Part shown: positions 1 through 5,114 of the stretch, piece by piece
How positions within the stretch are numbered: position 1 is the stretch's first letter
Layout: each line of letters opens with the position of its first letter
Assembly (NCBI GenBank): GCA_017452305.1
Contig: JAFTMQ010000059.1
Coordinates: 1 to 6,794, forward strand
DNA: 6,794 nucleotides
Direction: 5' to 3'
Origin: Clostridia bacterium
GTDB taxonomy: Bacteria; Bacillota; Clostridia; Christensenellales; Borkfalkiaceae
Position numbers and translations under genes: made by a program
Notes under the pieces: generated by a model
The model's database searches: none
Told to the model about the DNA's origin: nothing
Seen by the model: only the letters and a program-made list of their open reading frames with translations

Positions 1-198
1 CCTATGCAGTATATGCCGAAATATCCGACGTTGGCGCTTGGTATTTTCTCATTCGAGAAAATATCGCCATTCTTGAAAAACGGCATTCCCGTATATTTCT
101 GTTCAGTTTTATTGTCAATGATCCCCGTACTTATCATCTTCACTTGCACGCAAAAGATGATTATGACGAACGTTACTGCGGGTGGTTTAAAAGGTTAA
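1..198 (+). CDS. Carbohydrate ABC transporter permease, MalG type, C-terminal end (5' partial)
   Basis: The frame is open from base 1 and ends at a TAA at 196-198, so the gene begins upstream; the ATG at 4 is an internal Met. The visible 65 residues hold a hydrophobic last membrane helix (VYFCSVLLSMIPVLIIFTC) followed by a short tail ending TAGGLKG. A Pro within the last helix and a final 'G-x-x-x-G-(A/G)-x-K-G' are typical of the C-terminus of CUT1-family sugar permeases such as MalG, which form half of the membrane channel for sugar or oligosaccharide uptake. The family's cytoplasmic EAA loop, which contacts the ATPase, would lie upstream and cannot be checked. The next gene starts 15 bases downstream with no terminator between, so co-transcription is likely. 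The substrate cannot be read from this fragment. Confident in the family, not in the sugar. Confidence 0.85.
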   Translation, partial: PMQYMPKYPTLALGIFSFEKISPFLKNGIPVYFCSVLLSMIPVLIIFTCTQKMIMTNVTAGGLKG

Positions 199-202
199 AA
201 AA

Positions 203-208
203 AGAGGG
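203..208 (+). promoter_or_regulatory. Ribosome binding site for the 1072-residue lipoprotein
   Basis: AGAGGG lies 5 bases before the ATG at 214 and 8 bases before a second in-frame ATG at 217. The 8-base spacing is closer to the usual optimum, so the true start may be 217 (protein beginning MKKTKK). This changes only one residue and leaves the signal peptide intact. Confidence 0.6.
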
Positions 209-213
209 TAAAG

Positions 214-3200
214 ATGATGAAGAAAACAAAAAAAATATTGACGTTTTTATTGGCGGCGCTTTGTGTTGTAGGGACAGCGGGCGTGATTTCCGCTTGTCAA
301 GACGGAGGTTGTTCGTCTTGCAATCAAGACGAATCGTTAAAGATTTCGTTCAAGGATAATTTCCCGACGCACTTGTCGCTTAACGTTAGCGTGGACATAG
401 CGCAGTACGTAGAATACAAAAAGGGCACGTCCTTAAAATTGAAGGCGGAATACACGGACGCAGACGGCACGAAAAAGCAGTACGAAACGTTCGGTACGTC
501 CTTTATGCCTACCCAAATCGGCGACGTTAAGTTGACGGTATCCGTCAAGGACACGAATATCAAAATCACCAAAACCGTTCCCGTGAAAATTGCCGCCCCT
601 AAGGTGATTAGTAGTACAACGGTCATTCGTTACCGCGGCGAAGAGTTCACCCTCGATTCCTTGAAAGAGGGCTTGAACGTCCTTGCGCCCAACGACGAAT
701 ATTCGTTTAAAGCAGTGCAATTAACTATGGTGGGCAGCACGGAAAAAATCGACCTTAACGGTTTGGAAACGTACACGTTTACCGAGGTTGGCACGTACGA
801 GGTAAAATATGAGGTTTACAACGACGGCGGCTCGACGGAAGGTGTGTTAATCGTCTTTTCTAAGCGCGTATTGACGGACAACGAAAAGAACGATATATCT
901 AATTATAAAGAGGGGATTTTCGGGCAAGCCTCGGGCAGGGTTGTCGTGGACGAAGAGGACGCGGCGGAAAATTCCGATTGGTCCTACGTTATTTGGGCAC
1001 CTGCAAACGCAACGGGCGAATCGGTAGAGGTTTACGCGCCGAATTATTGGACGAACTACGGTATGCTCGAATTAGAGGGCGGCATCGACCTTTCCCAATA
1101 TTATTTGGAATTTGACGTGAAATTCTCGGCGGATTCCCGCAACGTACTCGCCATGCGTATGGTGGACGAGGCGCAAACGATTGCGTCCAACGAAAAGGTC
1201 GTTGATCGCGCAGCGGCAAACGAAGACGGCACGCACGATTGGCAACACGTTTCCATGAAGGATATGTATAAATACGGCACGTACCACTATATCCGTTTTA
1301 TGGTTATGCACCCGTTGACGTCCGACGCTTCCTCGTATGACGCAAACAACGTTTGGGTAAAAATTGACAACGTAAAACTTTGCAAATACGAAAAACCCTA
1401 TGAATATCACGAGCCCGTAAATTACGTCAAGACGGACGCGGATTATACCGCGGAAGAGGGCGCGTTTGAAGAGGGTGTACAGCTTTGGGAAAACTTGGAC
1501 GACAGCAGTAGACCTACCTATTTGGCGCAGGACGGCGCATACACGGACGAGGTGACGGAACTGAACTTCACCATCGACGACGCGGAGGCGAACGGCTATC
1601 GTTTCGTACTCGGTGCGAGAGTGGAAACGGTAGGCTCTTACAGTAAGGGCGTATTCGTGGATTTTAGACGTGACGCAGGCGCGGCGTTCTTCGCAGTGTA
1701 CGCACCCGAAGGCTTAAAGCAAGAATATTATCTTACGGCAGAACACTGCTATTTCGAGAGTGGACATAACTACACGGTGACGTTCGGCGTTGTCGGCAAC
1801 CTTTTAAAGGTGATTATTCACGACAACACGGCAAACCAAATCGTGTTGGATTATAAATACGAACTCAACGGCGACAGCATTCCCGCGAGCGGCGGCTTTG
1901 GGATTTGGTCGTATAAAAATATGTCGGTGGCTGGTAAGAAGCCGTATACCTACGTAGAGCCCGCAGAGGAAACGGAAGTGACCATTTCCGGCTTCTCTAT
2001 CGGCGCAAACAACCGCGCGGACTATTTCGATTTGCTTATTGCAAACGGTAAAATGCAGAGCGCAATTCTCGCGAGCGGTAACCTTACGCACGTAGAGGGT
2101 ACGTTCGGTACGACGTCCTCTTGGGGCGAAAATCAATGGAAATTTTTCGTAGGCGTTTTGGCAAGCAGTGAAAGCTCTTTACAAATCTTCCCTACGGGCA
2201 AAACGGTAGCGGCAGGGCACAAGTTGGCAGTTCCCGAGGGCGCAACGATTATTGTGGACGGCTATACGGTAATCTTCGGCGAAGCGCTTGAAGTTTGGTA
2301 CAACGGCACGGCTTGGCAAATGGAAGAATACGTGGTGGAAACGCCCGATCCCGATCCCGATCCCGAAGGCCCGACGAAGATGATGCTCACCGCATTGGAC
2401 GGAAGAACGATTTACGCAGACGGTATGTATCAACTCTACTTCAAGATAGACATTGTAAACAGCGGTGCTACGTGGAGCGGTTGGGACAACAATGCAAAGG
2501 TTGTATTTAACGGTACGGAAACGAAAGCGGACGGTTGGTGTTTCGCTTCGAGTGGCTTGTTGTACGTGCAGTTGACGACGGACGCAGATGCAAATCCTTT
2601 AACGATTGCAAAAGGTACGGCTTTGAAAATCAACGGCATTGATTACGAAATCGCCGAGGATTTCAACGTGTATTACTATGAAGGCACGTTCCAAACGTTA
2701 GAGAAGAAGGAAGTTACCATTTCTAATTTCTCGTTCGGCTCGACCAACAAGGCGGATAGAGTGGACTTGGTCATCGGCGACGGCGTATTGCCCGCAAGCT
2801 TCGTAAGCTACGGCGCAAGCAACAACCTTTCCTCTGCGGAAGGTACGTTGGGTACGGCGGCAACGTGGAACGAACATAAATTCAAGGGCAAAGTCGGCGT
2901 GTTGACGAACGGAAACAACGGCTTTATGGTATTCCCCCCGCCCACAGAAGTGGCAGAAGGGGACGTTATCACCATTCCCCAAGGCACGACGATTGTCGCA
3001 AACGGCTCCACGGGTATCTTTGGTGAAGAAGTGAAATTGACGTATAACGGAATCCTTTGGACGATGGAAGGGGAAGAAGTGCAAACGACGAAAATGACTC
3101 TTTCTTCTATCGCAAGCAATTCCGTGGTTGCAGGAAATATGTATCAAATCTATCTCAAGACGAATATCAACAACACGGGTGATACGTGGGCGAATTGGGA

Positions 3201-3432
3201 TAACAGCGCGAAAGTGGATTTGAACGGTACGGAAACGAAAGCGGACGGCTGGTGCTTTGCAAACAACGGCAACAATTCGTTGCTGTACTTGCAGGTAACG
3301 ACGACGGAAGAACTCAACGTTACCGTTAAAAAAGGTACGATTTTAAATATTAACGGCACGTTGTATGAAATCACGGAAGATTTCCACGTTTACTATTACG
3401 ACGGCGGTTATCACGCAACGCCTAAGGCTTAA
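214..3432 (+). CDS. Large multidomain surface lipoprotein with C-terminal A-B-A-B repeat array
   Basis: A 1072-residue protein not recognised as a named family. Residues 1-28 form a lipoprotein signal: basic MMKKTKK, a hydrophobic core, then a lipobox-like ISAC with the lipidated Cys at 28, so it should sit on the outer face of the membrane. Residues about 40-129 and 130-219 look like two Ig-like beta-sandwiches (for example TYTFTEVGTYEVKYEVYNDG). Residues about 225-392 resemble a carbohydrate-binding beta-sandwich ending in VWVKIDNVKL, and about 405-575 a concanavalin/LamG-like domain with GYRFVLGAR, NYTVTFGVVGNLLKV and GGFGIW. After a short linker come units A (589-704), a PDPDPDP linker, B (722-829), A (834-952) and B (960-1072). 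These match units in the gene at 5115. No enzyme motif is seen. The permease upstream and the barrel lipoprotein 12 bases downstream suggest a glycan-binding role (inferred). Confident in gene and anchoring, weak on ligand. Confidence 0.9.
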   Translation: MMKKTKKILTFLLAALCVVGTAGVISACQDGGCSSCNQDESLKISFKDNFPTHLSLNVSVDIAQYVEYKKGTSLKLKAEYTDADGTKKQYETFGTSFMPTQIGDVKLTVSVKDTNIKITKTVPVKIAAPKVISSTTVIRYRGEEFTLDSLKEGLNVLAPNDEYSFKAVQLTMVGSTEKIDLNGLETYTFTEVGTYEVKYEVYNDGGSTEGVLIVFSKRVLTDNEKNDISNYKEGIFGQASGRVVVDEEDAAENSDWSYVIWAPANATGESVEVYAPNYWTNYGMLELEGGIDLSQYYLEFDVKFSADSRNVLAMRMVDEAQTIASNEKVVDRAAANEDGTHDWQHVSMKDMYKYGTYHYIRFMVMHPLTSDASSYDANNVWVKIDNVKLCKYEKPYEYHEPVNYVKTDADYTAEEGAFEEGVQLWENLDDSSRPTYLAQDGAYTDEVTELNFTIDDAEANGYRFVLGARVETVGSYSKGVFVDFRRDAGAAFFAVYAPEGLKQEYYLTAEHCYFESGHNYTVTFGVVGNLLKVIIHDNTANQIVLDYKYELNGDSIPASGGFGIWSYKNMSVAGKKPYTYVEPAEETEVTISGFSIGANNRADYFDLLIANGKMQSAILASGNLTHVEGTFGTTSSWGENQWKFFVGVLASSESSLQIFPTGKTVAAGHKLAVPEGATIIVDGYTVIFGEALEVWYNGTAWQMEEYVVETPDPDPDPEGPTKMMLTALDGRTIYADGMYQLYFKIDIVNSGATWSGWDNNAKVVFNGTETKADGWCFASSGLLYVQLTTDADANPLTIAKGTALKINGIDYEIAEDFNVYYYEGTFQTLEKKEVTISNFSFGSTNKADRVDLVIGDGVLPASFVSYGASNNLSSAEGTLGTAATWNEHKFKGKVGVLTNGNNGFMVFPPPTEVAEGDVITIPQGTTIVANGSTGIFGEEVKLTYNGILWTMEGEEVQTTKMTLSSIASNSVVAGNMYQIYLKTNINNTGDTWANWDNSAKVDLNGTETKADGWCFANNGNNSLLYLQVTTTEELNVTVKKGTILNINGTLYEITEDFHVYYYDGGYHATPKA
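1978..2325 (+). repeat. A-type module, first copy in the lipoprotein (residues 589-704)
   Basis: About 116 residues starting VTISGFSIGANNRADYFDL. Landmarks are FS-x-G-x-x-N, GTFGT-x-x-W, VGVLAS, a QIFP strand, a 'P-x-GATI' turn, FGE and a closing YNGTAWQME. Its closest relative in the window is the second A unit of the secreted protein (5601-5969): both have GANN, a YFD motif, GTFGT plus a Ser-Trp segment, VGVLAS and QIFP. Confidence 0.8.
2344..2364 (+). repeat. Acidic Pro-Asp linker encoded by a 6-base direct repeat
   Basis: CCCGAT occurs three times in tandem followed by CCC, encoding PDPDPDP between the first A unit and the first B unit. Pro-Asp runs act as stiff spacers in secreted proteins. 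The repeat is in frame, so slippage would change linker length without breaking the gene. Confidence 0.75.
2377..2700 (+). repeat. B-type module, first copy in the lipoprotein (residues 722-829)
   Basis: About 108 residues with the landmarks MYQLYFKIDI, TW-x-x-WDN, FNGTETKADGWCF, LLYVQLTT, NPLTIAKGT, a YEI-x-EDF strand and VYYYEG. The ADGWCF core contains one Cys (residue 776). The ANPLT-x-AKGT segment is shared with the first B unit of the secreted protein (5991-6311), pairing these two copies. Confidence 0.8.
2713..3069 (+). repeat. A-type module, second copy in the lipoprotein (residues 834-952)
   Basis: About 119 residues starting VTISNFSFGSTNKADRVDLV and ending YNGILWTME. Bases 2809-2937 align without gaps to 6426-6554 of the secreted-protein gene, with about 114 of 129 bases equal by hand count. 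That includes a 35-base identical run (2815-2849 against 6432-6466) and a 44-of-45 match (2893-2937 against 6510-6554). Confidence 0.85.
3091..3429 (+). repeat. B-type module, second copy in the lipoprotein (residues 960-1072, C-terminal)
   Basis: Begins KMTLSSIASNSVVAGNMYQI and keeps TW-x-x-WDN, LNGTETKADGWCF (Cys 1014), LLYLQVTT, KKGTILNING and VYYYDGG. It ends the protein 9 residues after VYYYDG, so there is no sortase signal, membrane segment or dockerin after it. Bases from 3223 repeat the coding sequence from 2509 almost exactly through the GTETKADGWCF core. Confidence 0.8.
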
Positions 3433-3437
3433 AGGAG
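3431..3437 (+). promoter_or_regulatory. Ribosome binding site for the barrel lipoprotein, overlapping the upstream stop codon
   Basis: AAAGGAG lies 7 bases before the ATG at 3445, and its first two bases belong to the TAA stop (3430-3432) of the preceding gene. This places the two genes in one transcript and suggests translational coupling. Confidence 0.75.
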
Positions 3438-3444
3438 CGGATAC

Positions 3445-4986
3445 ATGAAAAAAATAAATAAAATTGCGGGTGGCTTGTTGGCTGCGTGTATGTTGCTTGC
3501 GGGCGTAGGCTGCGGCGGAAATAACACCGATAAACCCAACGAGGTGGTGACAAACGTTGCTACCGCCCCCGACTATTCGGCAAGTACGAAAAAATTGAGT
3601 ATGTTCGCTTACGTGGGCCCGACCAACGGCAAATATACGTTGATTAACGGCTCGCCTATGGAAGTGGAGGATTTTCGCACCCAAGAAAGATATCAAGAAT
3701 ATAAGGACTGCGGCTTTGACAGCCTTTTGTTGCTTGGTAACGACGGTTATGACGGTCGCGGTGCTTACGAACAGAGCGACTTGAAAATGAACCTCGACCT
3801 TTGCGAAAGCGTGGGCTTGAACTGTATCGTATTTGATACGCGCTTGCACGCGCTTTCCGTGAAAACGAAATCCTTAATTGGCACGGAAGAAAGTTGGCAA
3901 TTTGCGGATATGGACGCCCTTGTCGCGCACGTAAAAACGTTGATGGCGGATTATTACGAGCACCCTGCGTTTTACGGCGTTTCTATCAAGGATGAACCGT
4001 GGGCAGTCCACTTACAAGCGATTGGCGATTTATATAAAGCCTTTAAAATTATCAACGAGGAACGCAAGGCGGCGGACTTGTGCGAGCTGTACGTCAATAC
4101 GGTTATGCTTCCTTATACAAGCGGCGGCGAGCACTACTCGTTGGATAAAAAGCTCGGTAGCAAAAAGGCGTATAGAGATTACATCCAAAAATTCTTGACG
4201 TATACGGACGCGGACGCGTTCGATTACGACGCATATCCGTTCAAGTATATTAACACGAACGACTGCGCGAACAATCCCGAAGAAAGCTATATCGAAGCGC
4301 AGTATTTTGCGAATTTGCAAATCGCCGTAGAAGAGGCGGCGGCATTGGGTAAGGATGTATATTTGACGATGCAAAGCCACGCGTCCACTTCGGGCGCGAC
4401 GATGAGTGCGCACAAGCGTCAAATGGAAATTGAAGATTTCCGTTGGCAATTAAACGCGGCGTTTGCGTTTGGCGTAAAGGATTTACGCTATTATACCTAT
4501 TGGACTTTCCCCAACCACGCGACGGGCGACTCGCAAGATTACGCAATTATGAGCGACACGGGCGAAAAGCAGTACTACGATATGGTGCAAACGACAAACG
4601 TCGAGGCGCAAAAGCAAGCAAAGGTCGTTTTGAATTTCGATTACGTGCAAACTATGCTTTATACCCCCGAAGAAAGACGAGGGAGTATCCAGCATTTCAC
4701 GGGCATTGATGAGGCGGAAAAAATAGACGGCGTAGGCTTGTGGGCGAACTACGGCGTAGTGCTTAACGAAATGCTCGATAAGGAAAATAACCGCAAGGGC
4801 TATTACGTTATGAACGCGGAAGATCCCGCAGAAAACGTAACCGCAAAGGTGAAGCTTACCTTTGAGGGCTATAAATACGTTGCGGTATATCAAAGAGGCG
4901 AAAGAGTTATATATAAATTGAACAGCGGCGTCTTTAACTATCAATTCCCCGAAGGCGAAGGTGCGTTGCTCGTTCCGTTTAACTAA
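3445..4986 (+). CDS. Glycoside-hydrolase-like TIM-barrel lipoprotein
   Basis: A 513-residue secreted lipoprotein. The start is set by AAAGGAG 7 bases upstream. The signal peptide runs from MKKINK through a hydrophobic stretch to AGVGC with Cys 23 as the likely lipidated residue (Gly at -3 is not the classic lipobox residue). Residues about 50-390 read as a beta/alpha barrel of the GH-A-like type: FYGVSIKDEPW with Glu 184 in a 'DEP' motif, the position of the acid/base in many barrel hydrolases; FDYDAYPF (259-266); VYLTMQSHAS with Gln 310; and RWQLNAAFAFGVKDLRYYTYW (333-353). About 430-513 forms a C-terminal beta-sandwich ending EGEGALLVPFN. It resembles uncharacterised 'DEP' barrel proteins related to GH42-like enzymes (family memory, not searched). 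A second catalytic Glu is not obvious, so it may be an unusual enzyme or a binding barrel. Genes on both sides encode shared A/B modules. Confidence 0.85.
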   Translation: MKKINKIAGGLLAACMLLAGVGCGGNNTDKPNEVVTNVATAPDYSASTKKLSMFAYVGPTNGKYTLINGSPMEVEDFRTQERYQEYKDCGFDSLLLLGNDGYDGRGAYEQSDLKMNLDLCESVGLNCIVFDTRLHALSVKTKSLIGTEESWQFADMDALVAHVKTLMADYYEHPAFYGVSIKDEPWAVHLQAIGDLYKAFKIINEERKAADLCELYVNTVMLPYTSGGEHYSLDKKLGSKKAYRDYIQKFLTYTDADAFDYDAYPFKYINTNDCANNPEESYIEAQYFANLQIAVEEAAALGKDVYLTMQSHASTSGATMSAHKRQMEIEDFRWQLNAAFAFGVKDLRYYTYWTFPNHATGDSQDYAIMSDTGEKQYYDMVQTTNVEAQKQAKVVLNFDYVQTMLYTPEERRGSIQHFTGIDEAEKIDGVGLWANYGVVLNEMLDKENNRKGYYVMNAEDPAENVTAKVKLTFEGYKYVAVYQRGERVIYKLNSGVFNYQFPEGEGALLVPFN

Positions 4987-4990
4987 TCAT

Positions 4991-4996
4991 AGGAGG
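4991..4996 (+). promoter_or_regulatory. Consensus ribosome binding site for the 36-residue acidic protein
   Basis: A perfect AGGAGG lies 5 bases before the ATG at 5002. It is the strongest ribosome binding site in the window and the main reason to accept such a short reading frame as a real gene. Confidence 0.85.
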
Positions 4997-5001
4997 GTCA
5001 C

Positions 5002-5112
5002 ATGGAATATTTTGAACCACAGATTCAATTTGTCGTTTTGGAAGACGGCGACGTATTGACGTATTCTCAAGAGCAAGAAGATATTTGGGGAGATTGGGAG
5101 GAAAATAACTAA
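5002..5112 (+). CDS. Small acidic protein of 36 residues, function unknown
   Basis: The reading frame starts at an ATG behind a perfect AGGAGG and ends at TAA (5110-5112), filling the gap between the barrel lipoprotein and the secreted repeat protein. It begins MEYFEPQIQFVVLEDGDVLT and ends GDWEENN. It has 11 acidic residues and no Lys, Arg or His, with two Trp near the end. There is no signal peptide or membrane segment, so it should be cytoplasmic unless exported by a dedicated route. Its layout, an N-terminal Y-x-x-P, an alternating hydrophobic strand, then D-V-(L/I)-T-x-S and a polar tail, resembles short uncharacterised proteins I recall from Clostridia next to surface or sugar-use genes; this was not searched. 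It could be a peptide precursor, a small regulator or a chaperone-like partner. The gene is convincing; the function is unknown. Confidence 0.75.
   Translation: MEYFEPQIQFVVLEDGDVLTYSQEQEDIWGDWEENN
5096..5101 (+). promoter_or_regulatory. Ribosome binding site for the secreted repeat protein, inside the small gene
   Basis: GGGAGG lies within the last codons of the small acidic gene, 13 bases before the ATG at 5115. The spacing is longer than usual. With the stop codon only 2 bases before the next ATG, initiation may depend on ribosomes finishing the small gene. Confidence 0.55.
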
Positions 5113-5114
5113 TT

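Noticed and set aside
4..198. A complete small membrane protein starting at the ATG at base 4
   Set aside because: The frame is open to base 1 and the sequence matches the C-terminal end of a sugar permease, so the gene starts upstream and this Met is internal.
144..359. A + strand frame of 71 codons overlapping the permease end and lipoprotein start
   Set aside because: It is out of frame with both recognised proteins, has no ribosome binding site of its own that I can see, and the product looks random and Arg/Lys-rich.
1978..3429. Dockerin or cohesin modules (cellulosome-like assembly)
   Set aside because: No duplicated calcium-binding loop pattern of dockerins is present, and A and B lack the cohesin features I would expect. 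The A/B repeats are better left as an unassigned module family.
3343..3849. Antisense open frame of 168 codons spanning the junction of two genes
   Set aside because: It covers the end of one convincing gene and the start of the next on the opposite strand, has no recognisable motif and would cover their start and stop signals.
4987..5001. A terminator or promoter between the barrel lipoprotein and the small gene
   Set aside because: The gap is 15 bases and contains the ribosome binding site. No hairpin with a T run and no -35/-10 pair is visible there or in the other short gaps.
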